Made by a program: the position numbers and the translations under genes. Below are positions 32,600 to 40,435 of a stretch of DNA of 48,317 bases, piece by piece (positions within the stretch are counted from its first letter, which is position 1; the number at the start of each line of letters is the position of its first letter). Source of the stretch: Chitinophagaceae bacterium (lineage in GTDB: Bacteria; Bacteroidota; Bacteroidia; Chitinophagales; Chitinophagaceae); assembly GCA_004173355.1 (NCBI GenBank), contig SEAD01000022.1:1-48317 (forward strand), in the 5' to 3' direction. The notes beneath the pieces were generated by a model. It worked only from the letters and a program-made list of their open reading frames with translations. It did not search any database and was not told where the DNA came from.

Positions 32600-33961
32600 T
32601 TATTGTTTTCCGTAGGCCATGCCATTAATCCAGAGAATCCGCGCGCCTTTGACGCAGCGAAACGATACCGGATAGGTTTGTGGTCTTCCCTCCATATTGG
32701 ACAGGTGGATATTCCAATTGTCGCTCATACCCAGTTTACCCGACGACTTTACATTCTGGTGTTTCATGCTGCCCGTGCTTCCACTTGCCACATGGATCTG
32801 CCAGTTGTAGGTGTTACCGGGGAGGAACTCATAATCCTGTGCGGATGAATAACTTTCTGCCCCGGCGGCAAACCCGGTGTAGATATTTACGTACTGGGTG
32901 ATCCCGGTAAAACTCGTTGTCCATTTTCCCTGCAGGTCAGCCAGGGAAACGCCAAACTTGTTGTAGTTGCCCATTTTGAACATCGGATCCCAGACGTTGG
33001 AATAGGCGTCGTATTTGTCCACGCCAAACTCGCGGGTGAAACTTGCACGATCGGGACAGATGAATTCAAGCCAGTAGCCTGTTTTATCCCCTTTGTTAAA
33101 CAGGGCCACGAACACTTCCCTGCCCGTCTGGTCGGTCAAGGTACCCGCCATAAAATGATGCGGCTCATAGGAAGCAAATGATTTCAGCCGCTCGAAATTG
33201 CGCAGGGAGGTATATCGCGGACCAACGAGGTAATCCCATACCCTGTTTTCCTTTGCCGCCGCATCTGAATTGTATTCATCCGTCACCGGGTTGGGGTAAT
33301 GGATCAGCACCCTGATATCGTTCTTCCTTACTTCCACCCAGTCGGCCTGGATAGTGCTCACCCATCCATCATCAAAATTGGTGCTGCTGAAAGAAAACCC
33401 ATCGTTGATCGCTGCGGGCGGCGGTATGTTCACCGGCGGGGTATTGAGTTGTTCCTCTTGTTTGGTGACAGTACCTGCAGGTATATCAAGTACCATATTA
33501 TCGAGCACCCCGTACGCCTCCGGGAGATACCGGTCATTGTTGGTAGTGATCAGCACACTCATACATTTACCATGACCACTGAAGACAGTCAGCATGGCAA
33601 TAGCGTCCGCATTTTCGAAACGGAAAGGTGATGCAGCCGTTTTTATAATCCAGCCGTTTGATTCCATGGTAGTGTCGCCCTGCGGATCAGATACCGGAAG
33701 TTGTTTGGCTACGATGCCCTGCCATTCCGTATTGAAGTCGGTGCCGGCATCACCCTGTGAAGGAATGCTTTTGTAAAAAGACAGCAGGCAGAAGCTTTTG
33801 TCTTTGGTATCGGTGGTCGAATACTGCAGCACGTTGTTGGTCACACTCTTTTTCCACCTGGCAGGCGGGGTGAAAGAAGCGAGGTCAAATTTTTCTGGCT
33901 GCGCCTGCAGGGTTGTGGAAATAACCAGCAGGATAATGAAAAGACCGGATCGGACAGACAT
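32600..33961 (-). CDS. Secreted protein of unknown function with a lipocalin-like C-terminal region
   Basis: A 453-residue exported protein with a signal peptide (MSVRSGLFIILLVISTTLQA, cut before QPEK). The first half (about 22-165) looks like a single compact domain with strands such as KSFCLLSFYKS and GWIIKTAASPFRF. A Pro-rich linker (about 170-190, TPPVNIPPPAA) follows. The second half ends with a beta-barrel-like stretch including LQGKWTTSF, YEFLPGNTYNWQI and the closing ARILWINGMAYGKQ. I name no family with confidence; the word lipocalin rests only on the G-x-W opening. The VOC gene follows by 27 nt. It is divergent from the TPR histidine kinase at 34141. Confidence 0.8.
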   Translation of the reverse strand: MSVRSGLFIILLVISTTLQAQPEKFDLASFTPPARWKKSVTNNVLQYSTTDTKDKSFCLLSFYKSIPSQGDAGTDFNTEWQGIVAKQLPVSDPQGDTTMESNGWIIKTAASPFRFENADAIAMLTVFSGHGKCMSVLITTNNDRYLPEAYGVLDNMVLDIPAGTVTKQEEQLNTPPVNIPPPAAINDGFSFSSTNFDDGWVSTIQADWVEVRKNDIRVLIHYPNPVTDEYNSDAAAKENRVWDYLVGPRYTSLRNFERLKSFASYEPHHFMAGTLTDQTGREVFVALFNKGDKTGYWLEFICPDRASFTREFGVDKYDAYSNVWDPMFKMGNYNKFGVSLADLQGKWTTSFTGITQYVNIYTGFAAGAESYSSAQDYEFLPGNTYNWQIHVASGSTGSMKHQNVKSSGKLGMSDNWNIHLSNMEGRPQTYPVSFRCVKGARILWINGMAYGKQ

Positions 33962-34140
33962 AACGATTGGTTTAATTGCTTCGTCGGGAAGCGGGATAAA
34001 ACTATCATCCGGATCGCTAAGCGCACTACCGTAAAAACAGGATTTACGGAGATCCCCGGAAAATCATGGAAAAAGGTGACCACCGGGAAGCCGCGCCAGC
34101 GTTTATTTGTAGGGTGAAATCCCTTTTAGTAAATTCCGGA

Positions 34141-36105
34141 ATGCGTAAAGTTCTGCTGGTTATCCTGCTGATCCTTTCTGCCCTGGTGGTGCCGGCGCAG
34201 GACCTGATGAATCTTGACAGCCTGCTGCGCCTGCTACCCGATGCCAGGGAGGACAGCAACCGGGTATTGCTGTATATCCGGATCGGCCAGCAATATGAGG
34301 GAAACAACCCGCAGCTGGCTGCAGATTATTACCGTTCAGCGGGAATACTCAGCAGGAAAATCGGATATACCGAAGGCGAACTGAAATACATCGCGAATTA
34401 CACCTATATACTCAACACACGCGGATTATTTGATTCATCGCTGCTGCTGAACCTGCAGGCAGTGGACATCGCCCGGAGATCAGGCGACAAAGTGGGGCTT
34501 GCGAAAGCATTGGTCAATACCGGCACTTCGTACCGGGAGCTGTCGCAGTACGGTAACGCAGTTGCTTATTACGAGCAGGGAAGGAGCCTGCTGGAGGAAC
34601 TGGGGAATGAAGTATACCTTGCACAGGCCTATGACTACCTGCAGCTCCTGTACATGAAAATGCACCAGTTTAACAAGGGAGCGGAGCTGGGTGAAAAAGC
34701 GCTGGTCCTCTTCCGCAGGCCCGGATCCAATCCGCTGATGCTGATCCCTGCACTGAACAATATCGGGATGAACTACACCGGGCTCAAACAGTATTCCAAA
34801 GCGCTTGAACGGTTTCGGGAATCACTGGCGCTGAGTGAACAGGTGGGGGACCATTACATGGAGCTGACTGTTTTGCTCAATCTCAGTGACCTGGAGATCC
34901 AGCAGGGACGTTACCCGCCCGCAAGACCCTACCTGGAAAAAGCGCTGGTGCTGTCGAGGGAGATGGAGGCATACGAGAGTGAACTGATCTGCGTGAAGGG
35001 GCTTTCATTTATTGCCTTATCCGGTGGTGATATTGAATTATCCGAACGGCTTTTGAATGAAGCGCTTGATCTTTCCTTTAAATACAATATCCGTTCGCAG
35101 CGTACTGCCCTCTATACCCATTACTCAAATATCGCGTATGCAAAACATGATATGAGGAATGGTGAGCTGTATGCAACGATGAGCAGCCAGATGAATGACA
35201 GCCTGATGAATGAAGGTATTGCGCGGACTACCGTGGAGCTGGAACAGAAGTATGCCGCAGAGCGGAAGCAGAACCAGATCATCCGGCTGGAAAGTGAAAA
35301 GAAAGAACAGCAGTTTACGATCGCGCGGAAGAACACCCTCAATGCTGTGCTGATTGCGGGTGCGGTGGTGCTGGTGGTGCTGATGGCGTTGCTGTACCGC
35401 AACTACCGGCAGAAGCAGAAAATACAGGTGCAGCGGATCATTGAACTGGAAGCAGAGAAACAGCTCGCTGCCACGGAAGCGGTGCTGAAAGGGGAGGAAC
35501 TCGAGCGAACCCGCCTGGCACGTGACCTGCACGATGGTCTTGGCGGGATGTTATCCGGAATCAAATACTCACTGAACAATATGAAAGGCAACCTCATCAT
35601 GACGCCCGAAAATGCACAGGCATTTGAAAGGAGCGTCGATATGCTCGACAGTTCGATCAAGGAAATGCGGCGGGTCGCGCACAACATGATGCCCGAAGCA
35701 CTGGTAAAATTTGGTCTCGATGAGGCGCTGAAGGATTTCTGTAATGATATCAACCAGAGCGGGGCGCTGAAGGTGAATTACCAGTCAATTGGTCTCGCCG
35801 GGCGGGAGATTGAACAGACCATGTCAATCACTATCTACCGTATTGTACAGGAGCTGATCAATAATACGATGAAACATGCTGCTGCCACAAATGCCATTGT
35901 GCAGGTCACGATGTCCGGCGGCCAGCTCTCTGTTACCGTGGAGGACGACGGGAAAGGCTTCGACACTACCATACTGAGCGGTGTCAAAGGGATCGGGTGG
36001 AGTAATATCCAGAACCGGGTGGAATTCCTGAAAGGCAGGATGGACGTGAATTCTGCTGAAGGGAAAGGTACCTCCGTTCTGATTGAAATAGGTTTGCAAC
36101 CTTAG
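34141..36105 (+). CDS. TPR-type sensor histidine kinase without a linked regulator
   Basis: A 654-residue sensor kinase with the same plan as the one at 4443. It has a signal peptide (MRKVLLVILLILSALVVPAQ), TPR repeats over about 40-350, a coiled linker, one membrane helix (about 400-419) and a HisKA_3 core. His464 lies in RLARDLHDGLGG, the N-box in ELINNTMKHA (571-580), and the G-boxes in EDDGKGFD and GIGWSNIQNRV. I start at the ATG at 34141, which opens the signal peptide; a further in-frame ATG at 34066 does not. No response regulator gene is adjacent, so it must use a distant one. Its stop codon overlaps the stop codon of the converging photolyase gene (36102-36105). Confidence 0.92.
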   Translation: MRKVLLVILLILSALVVPAQDLMNLDSLLRLLPDAREDSNRVLLYIRIGQQYEGNNPQLAADYYRSAGILSRKIGYTEGELKYIANYTYILNTRGLFDSSLLLNLQAVDIARRSGDKVGLAKALVNTGTSYRELSQYGNAVAYYEQGRSLLEELGNEVYLAQAYDYLQLLYMKMHQFNKGAELGEKALVLFRRPGSNPLMLIPALNNIGMNYTGLKQYSKALERFRESLALSEQVGDHYMELTVLLNLSDLEIQQGRYPPARPYLEKALVLSREMEAYESELICVKGLSFIALSGGDIELSERLLNEALDLSFKYNIRSQRTALYTHYSNIAYAKHDMRNGELYATMSSQMNDSLMNEGIARTTVELEQKYAAERKQNQIIRLESEKKEQQFTIARKNTLNAVLIAGAVVLVVLMALLYRNYRQKQKIQVQRIIELEAEKQLAATEAVLKGEELERTRLARDLHDGLGGMLSGIKYSLNNMKGNLIMTPENAQAFERSVDMLDSSIKEMRRVAHNMMPEALVKFGLDEALKDFCNDINQSGALKVNYQSIGLAGREIEQTMSITIYRIVQELINNTMKHAAATNAIVQVTMSGGQLSVTVEDDGKGFDTTILSGVKGIGWSNIQNRVEFLKGRMDVNSAEGKGTSVLIEIGLQP

Positions 36106-37631
36106 GGGATACCGGGTTTTTCCCTGTCAAGCCGGGCGAGGAATTTTTCCGCGGTGGCGAAATGTGTATCCCTGGTCTGATTATCCATTTTATCAAGAGT
36201 CTTCAGCAACATGCCCAGCCGCGGATTACTTTCAAAAAAAGAGCGGTGCACCGACATAAACCGCCAGAATAGTCCGTCCCAGATACCCTGCCATTCCCCC
36301 TTCTTCCAGCTTCCCATTTTCATCAGGTAATTGCTTCCGCTGATATAGGGTTTAGTGGTCATCAGGCCGCCATCGGCAAATTGTGTCATGCCGTAAGTAT
36401 TCGGGACCATCACCCAGTCATAGGCATCGATATACATTTCCATAAACCACTGGTATACCTCATCCGGGTTGAATTCACAAAGCAGCATGAAATTGCCCAT
36501 GACCATCAGTCGTTCGATATGATGGCTGTAAGCGCTCTGCAATACTTTCGTGATAACGGTATCAACTGGTTCGATGCCGGTATTGCCTTCCCAGAATGAC
36601 AGGGGAATACGACGGGTAAATCCCCAGTAATTTTTGGAGCGTTGCCGGCGTCCCTCCCGCATGTACACAATCCGGATGAATTCTCGCCATCCGATAAGCT
36701 GCCGCGTGAAACCCTCTACCGAGTTAATGGCAGTTTTTGCTTCGGCCACATGGGTGAACAGCGCATCCAGCACCTGCTGCGGGGTGAGCAGGCCGACGTT
36801 GATTAACGGTGACAGTCCGGAATGGAAAAGGACCGCTTCATTGGGTCGCATTGCATCCTCATAGGCACCGAAGTTTGCAAGGCGTTCTTCGAGAAACTGG
36901 TGCAGCCATTTCACAGCCTCTTCATGGGTGACCGGGAAAAAACCGCTGCCTTTAAAAAACGGGGGTTCGGTATTGCCATAGTTATCGGGAAATTTCTTTT
37001 CGATATAATCAATCGCTTCCGGCACATACCTGCGGTTGCGTGGGAGACTGGTTTCGGGGATGGGCAGGTCTTTGGGTAGACGCAGGCGGTTGTCCCCGTC
37101 AAAGGACCATTTACCCCCTGTGGGCTGGGCTTTGCCGTCGACCAGGATTCCCCGTTTTTTCCGCTCCGCGATATAAAAACTGGTCTGGAAATAAGTGCCG
37201 GCCTTTTCAAAAAACGGGTTGACTTCCTCCATGGTACTCAGGAATGCGGGGGTGGGATGGACAATCGTATCCAGGCCGGCATCGGCCGCCGCCTTGCTGA
37301 TCCGTTGCTGCAGCCAGTCGTCATGGACATCGGCATAACTCACCGATCCGGTTTTCCTCTTGAATGAACGGACGAGGTTTGTTATTTCAGATAGTTCATC
37401 ACCCGTTTCAATGTAATTGACCTTGGCCACTTTTTTTCCCAGCCACTCTGCATACGCTTTCATGGAGGCACGGTGAAAGACCAGTTTCTTTTTATGGAAA
37501 CGGTAAAGGGTGAAAAAAAGCTCTTCCTCCACCAGGTACACGATACTATCCTTTTGTATTGCAGGATGCGGCATGAATAACTGATGGGGAAATACCAGTA
37601 CGATTGTACCAGATGCACTGTGGGATGACAT
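36102..37631 (-). CDS. Bacterial (6-4) photolyase / FeS-BCP-type cryptochrome-related protein lacking the cluster cysteines
   Basis: A 509-residue flavoprotein of the photolyase-related family that includes PhrB. The N-terminal antenna-type Rossmann domain (about 1-140) opens TIVLVFPHQLF. The helical FAD domain (about 220-500) contains GWREFIRIVYMREG, SAYSHHIERLMVMGNF, YDWVMVPNTYGMTQFAD and GLMTTKPYISGSNYL, which are family hallmarks. Members repair (6-4) photoproducts by light, or signal. Known members bind a [4Fe-4S] cluster through four cysteines; here the whole protein has only one cysteine (in MLLCEFNPDEV), and the segment that normally carries three reads MGSWKKGEWQGIWDGLFWRF. I start at 37631; an ATG 12 codons upstream is less likely. 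It lies 84 nt after a pentapeptide-repeat gene on the same strand. Confidence 0.9.
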   Translation of the reverse strand: MSSHSASGTIVLVFPHQLFMPHPAIQKDSIVYLVEEELFFTLYRFHKKKLVFHRASMKAYAEWLGKKVAKVNYIETGDELSEITNLVRSFKRKTGSVSYADVHDDWLQQRISKAAADAGLDTIVHPTPAFLSTMEEVNPFFEKAGTYFQTSFYIAERKKRGILVDGKAQPTGGKWSFDGDNRLRLPKDLPIPETSLPRNRRYVPEAIDYIEKKFPDNYGNTEPPFFKGSGFFPVTHEEAVKWLHQFLEERLANFGAYEDAMRPNEAVLFHSGLSPLINVGLLTPQQVLDALFTHVAEAKTAINSVEGFTRQLIGWREFIRIVYMREGRRQRSKNYWGFTRRIPLSFWEGNTGIEPVDTVITKVLQSAYSHHIERLMVMGNFMLLCEFNPDEVYQWFMEMYIDAYDWVMVPNTYGMTQFADGGLMTTKPYISGSNYLMKMGSWKKGEWQGIWDGLFWRFMSVHRSFFESNPRLGMLLKTLDKMDNQTRDTHFATAEKFLARLDREKPGIP

Positions 37632-37715
37632 TCCAGGGAGTTTAGGTAGCTGGAGTACAATAAACAAGCCATAGCACGGGGCCGGTGATTCCCGGAACGA
37701 CTGGCTGGCATTTTA

Positions 37716-38288
37716 TTAACGGATATCGAGGTCAAAGCGGTGGAGCAGGCCATGCAGTCCGTCATGCGAGACCTTCATTTTTTTTACCTGGTTGTTTGTG
37801 GGATCTATCTGGTAGTTGAAAGCCCCACGGAGATCTGCTTTCGTCAGGTTCGTCCGGTCGAATACCGCCAGGTGGCAATCGCAATTGGCGAGCACCGCCT
37901 GAGTCAGGTCTGCCCCTGAGAAATCAGTTTCATGTAACGTACAATCGGTGAAGGCCGTTTTTTTGAGCGACATCTTGAAAAACCCTGCCAGGTTGAGGAT
38001 GCATTTGCTGAATGATACACTCAGGAGGAATGGGTCGCAGTTTTCAAACCGGATCCCGAGCAATTTGCAATTGCTGAATTTTACATCCCTCAATGCCGTG
38101 CCCCCTGTTTTACACATCATCAGGTTGCAGTCGGTAAACCGGCAATTGATAAATACGGAACCCGCTATGGAAGAGTTGGAAAAATCGCAGTGCCTGAATT
38201 CACAATCTTCGTATTCACCAACCGCCAGCGGTTTTGCAGTGTATACTTCCTTTTCAAATTTCTTTTCTGCAAAATAAGTAAGGTCCAT
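37716..38288 (-). CDS. Pentapeptide-repeat protein
   Basis: A 190-residue protein made largely of A(D/N)LxX-type pentapeptide repeats over about 27-165, for example CEFRHCDFSNSS, CRFTDCNLMMC and ADLTQAVLANCDC, ending in a region without repeats. Such sequences fold as a right-handed square beta helix. Some members (Qnr, MfpA) mimic DNA and protect gyrase, but most have no known job and nothing here proves gyrase binding. It carries 12 cysteines, many at repeat corners, more than usual. Its ATG follows the stop codon of the GAF sensor kinase with no spacer (TAA-ATG), so the two are translated from the same message; the photolyase gene follows. Confidence 0.9.
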   Translation of the reverse strand: MDLTYFAEKKFEKEVYTAKPLAVGEYEDCEFRHCDFSNSSIAGSVFINCRFTDCNLMMCKTGGTALRDVKFSNCKLLGIRFENCDPFLLSVSFSKCILNLAGFFKMSLKKTAFTDCTLHETDFSGADLTQAVLANCDCHLAVFDRTNLTKADLRGAFNYQIDPTNNQVKKMKVSHDGLHGLLHRFDLDIR

Positions 38289-39473
38289 TTATGCAGCCGG
38301 GATTCTAAGTGTGAATTCTGTAAATGAATCGTTTGATTCCACGGTCAGGGTGCCTCCATGTGCATTGGCAATCAGGGATGAAATGTAAAGGCCAAGACCC
38401 AGGCCATTTTTGTTTCCTTCAAGGTCGCCCCTGGAGAATGGCTGGAACAGGCGTGGTAAGGCTTCCTTGCGGATGGGCGCGCCGTAGTTGCGCACGGCCA
38501 ACAGGAAATCACCTTCGTTGCTGGCGGTTACCAGCACCGGTTTTTCCTTATCACCGTAAGCAAGTGCATTGCCTACCAGGTTGGATAACAATTGCGCAAT
38601 CCTGCGCGAATCAATATCCGATTGATGCAGGCCTGACACATCGAGATGGATCTCGCGGCCGGGCCATACCGACCTGAGTTCGTTGATCACCGATTGCAGT
38701 CCTGCTGCAGGGTTTTCCTCGATCCGCCGGTTTAGCGTGATTCCATTCCCCATCCTTCCCATGGCGAAGTCCAGCATATTTTCGATCAGTCCATTCATAC
38801 GGAAGGACGAATTCTGGATCATACTGGCGATACGAAGGGAGGTCTTGTCGAGCGGCATTTCCATCAGCAGCTGCGCCCCGTTTAATGTAGCATTGATAGG
38901 GGTCCGGAGATCATGGCCAAGGATGGCGATAAATTCCTCGCGTAACTGGGCAATGCGTTTTTCTTCCACCAGTTGCTCCGCCACTTTTTCATGGGAGATC
39001 AGGGCGTCGAGGTGGGTGGCAATGAGTTCAGCAAAAACCTGGAACATCCCTATGTTGCCGGGTGTGCTGAGAATCTTTGGTTTTGGATCAATTGCGCACA
39101 AAGTGCCGAAAAAAGAACCATCGCCCAATACAATCGGTATGGAAATATAACTCTGGAACCCATACATGGCGGGAGTATGATGGGATGCGAATGTTGGGTC
39201 CGTGTTTACCTCATTTATGATTACCGGATCCCCGGTCTGCCTGATCTCGTGGCAGATGGTAGTTTCAAGTTTCAGCTCGCCTCCGGGAGCCAGTCCGAAA
39301 TTGATTTCATCCCTCACCGCGCAGGCTACCCATTGCTCATCTGTAACGCGGGCAACGGCGGCAAATCCCATCCCGGTAGTGTCGCAGACTACTTTAAGGA
39401 TTTTACTTATTACCGGAATCCGGCCGATAAGGAGAATATCCCTATCGATCTCAAATTTGTTCAGAGTGGACAT
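38289..39473 (-). CDS. Soluble GAF-domain sensor histidine kinase
   Basis: A 394-residue cytoplasmic kinase without membrane helices. The N-terminal GAF domain (about 20-160) has the pattern TTICHEIRQTGDPVIINEVN and SYISIPIVLGDGSFFGTLCA typical of GAF sensors that bind small ligands or a bilin. The kinase core has phospho-acceptor His187 (ILGHDLRTPINA), an N-box (about 300, LVGNALAYG) and a G-box (GNKNGLGLGLYI). Cys75 in TTICHEI lies where some GAF photoreceptors bind bilin, but this is not enough to claim light sensing. No response regulator is adjacent. It is joined without spacer to the pentapeptide gene, and a photolyase gene follows, so the three may form one response unit (inference). 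Confidence 0.93.
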   Translation of the reverse strand: MSTLNKFEIDRDILLIGRIPVISKILKVVCDTTGMGFAAVARVTDEQWVACAVRDEINFGLAPGGELKLETTICHEIRQTGDPVIINEVNTDPTFASHHTPAMYGFQSYISIPIVLGDGSFFGTLCAIDPKPKILSTPGNIGMFQVFAELIATHLDALISHEKVAEQLVEEKRIAQLREEFIAILGHDLRTPINATLNGAQLLMEMPLDKTSLRIASMIQNSSFRMNGLIENMLDFAMGRMGNGITLNRRIEENPAAGLQSVINELRSVWPGREIHLDVSGLHQSDIDSRRIAQLLSNLVGNALAYGDKEKPVLVTASNEGDFLLAVRNYGAPIRKEALPRLFQPFSRGDLEGNKNGLGLGLYISSLIANAHGGTLTVESNDSFTEFTLRIPAA

Positions 39474-39551
39474 ACAGCTTAACCTACGTCGCGCTTTTGA
39501 GGCTGAAAGAGTGGGGATCGATCACCAGGGAGACGTGCGGACGAAGGTAAT

Positions 39552-39600
39552 AAAAATGATATCCGGCGGCTAAAAATTATGCTGCCGGATATCATTTTTT
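39552..39600. terminator. Very strong bidirectional terminator hairpin
   Basis: AAAAATGATATCCGGC (from 39553) pairs with GCCGGATATCATTTTT (from 39584), a stem of about 16 bp with flanking A and T runs on both strands. It begins 20 nt past the stop of the PPOX-fold gene (39620, minus strand) and separates it from the GAF kinase operon. Confidence 0.9.
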
Positions 39601-39619
39601 GAGGCTCCAAAGCTGACTA

Positions 39620-40153
39620 TCAGGGCTTCAGGCTGCCTTCAATGGAGTCGTCCATGGTTTTACCCAGGGCTGCCCCTACGAGTTGTTTCGCAAAAGCCAC
39701 CAGGTTACCGTGTTTGGTATCCCAGTAATAACCGTCATAGGGCACTACGCTGATTACCGTAATACGGGGGTCGTCCACCCCCTCGGTAAACCAGGTTTTC
39801 AGGATTGGCTCCCAGAGTTCCTTGATTTTTGCCTTATCGGTGGAAACTGTTGCATTGCCTTCGATGCTGAGGAAGTCAGAGTGCGGTGAACCCTGGAAGA
39901 GCAGGCGCACTTTTTTATCCAGGGCGATCTCTTCATTTTTGTGGCTATCACTGGCGCTGAGGAACCAGTACGTACCATTATCATCGATTTTCTGGACCGA
40001 CATGGGTCTCGTGGCGAATTGTGCATCTTTTACTGCCGTGCAGAAAAAACAGGTTTTTGCTTTTTCCGTCAGTTCCTTGATTTTTTCTGCGGCTTCGCCG
40101 GCCTGCAGGTCTTTGTGATTCTCTTCCTGCTGGTTTTTATTAATGCTGTCCAT
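39620..40153 (-). CDS. PPOX-fold general stress protein (pyridoxamine 5'-phosphate oxidase-like)
   Basis: A 177-residue split-barrel flavin-binding protein of the type often called general stress protein 26. It shows the family strands FFCTAVKDAQFATRPMS, GTYWFLSASDSHKNEEI and the closing WFTEGVDDPRITVISVVP...YYWDTKHG. Family members bind FMN or FAD and are found in stress regulons of Gram-positive and other bacteria; the reaction is unknown. It differs from the true PdxH encoded at 9344 in length and in lacking its C-terminal substrate motif. No signal peptide is seen, so it is cytoplasmic. It is a single gene closed by a very strong terminator. Confidence 0.88.
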   Translation of the reverse strand: MDSINKNQQEENHKDLQAGEAAEKIKELTEKAKTCFFCTAVKDAQFATRPMSVQKIDDNGTYWFLSASDSHKNEEIALDKKVRLLFQGSPHSDFLSIEGNATVSTDKAKIKELWEPILKTWFTEGVDDPRITVISVVPYDGYYWDTKHGNLVAFAKQLVGAALGKTMDDSIEGSLKP

Positions 40154-40225
40154 AATTTTTTATAGTAGTGACAGCAAAACCGGGCCAAGCGTAAAGGACC
40201 GCGCAAATGTTTAGTGAAACCCGCG

Positions 40226-40435
40226 TCATGCATACATCGGAGTTAAACAAGATGTCGGTAGCAAGCGATACATCAACGCGGGGTAACACCTCCGGTGAAA
40301 TATTTTACACGCTTTTCCCCGGTCAGCCCTATGTTCATAGCCCGACATATCGGGCAGTTCGAACGCGATGATGCGATACAGGCTGATGAATTGCTGAAAT
40401 GCCGGTGAAGCTGGTATCTGTAACAACTTCATCAT
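40226..40435 (-). CDS. Small ORF coupled to the toroid gene; possible remnant of an AraC-type sensor domain
   Basis: A 69-codon ORF that starts at an ATG overlapping the stop codon of the CxxCH-toroid gene (ATGA, 40432-40435), followed at once by a second ATG. The first 25 residues (MMKLLQIPASPAFQQFISLY, then RIIAFELPD) resemble the opening of the ligand domain of Bacteroidota AraC regulators; the rest shows no such likeness and looks degraded or frameshifted. It may be a real coupled small protein, a decayed regulator gene, or chance. No promoter, terminator or RBS settles this. The 72 nt between its stop and the PPOX gene start hold no gene. Confidence 0.35.
   Translation of the reverse strand: MMKLLQIPASPAFQQFISLYRIIAFELPDMSGYEHRADRGKACKIFHRRCYPALMYRLLPTSCLTPMYA

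Noticed and set aside
37716-38288. Calling the pentapeptide protein a Qnr quinolone-resistance protein
   Set aside because: Most pentapeptide proteins do not act on gyrase, and the features needed for Qnr (loops and dimer region) cannot be seen.
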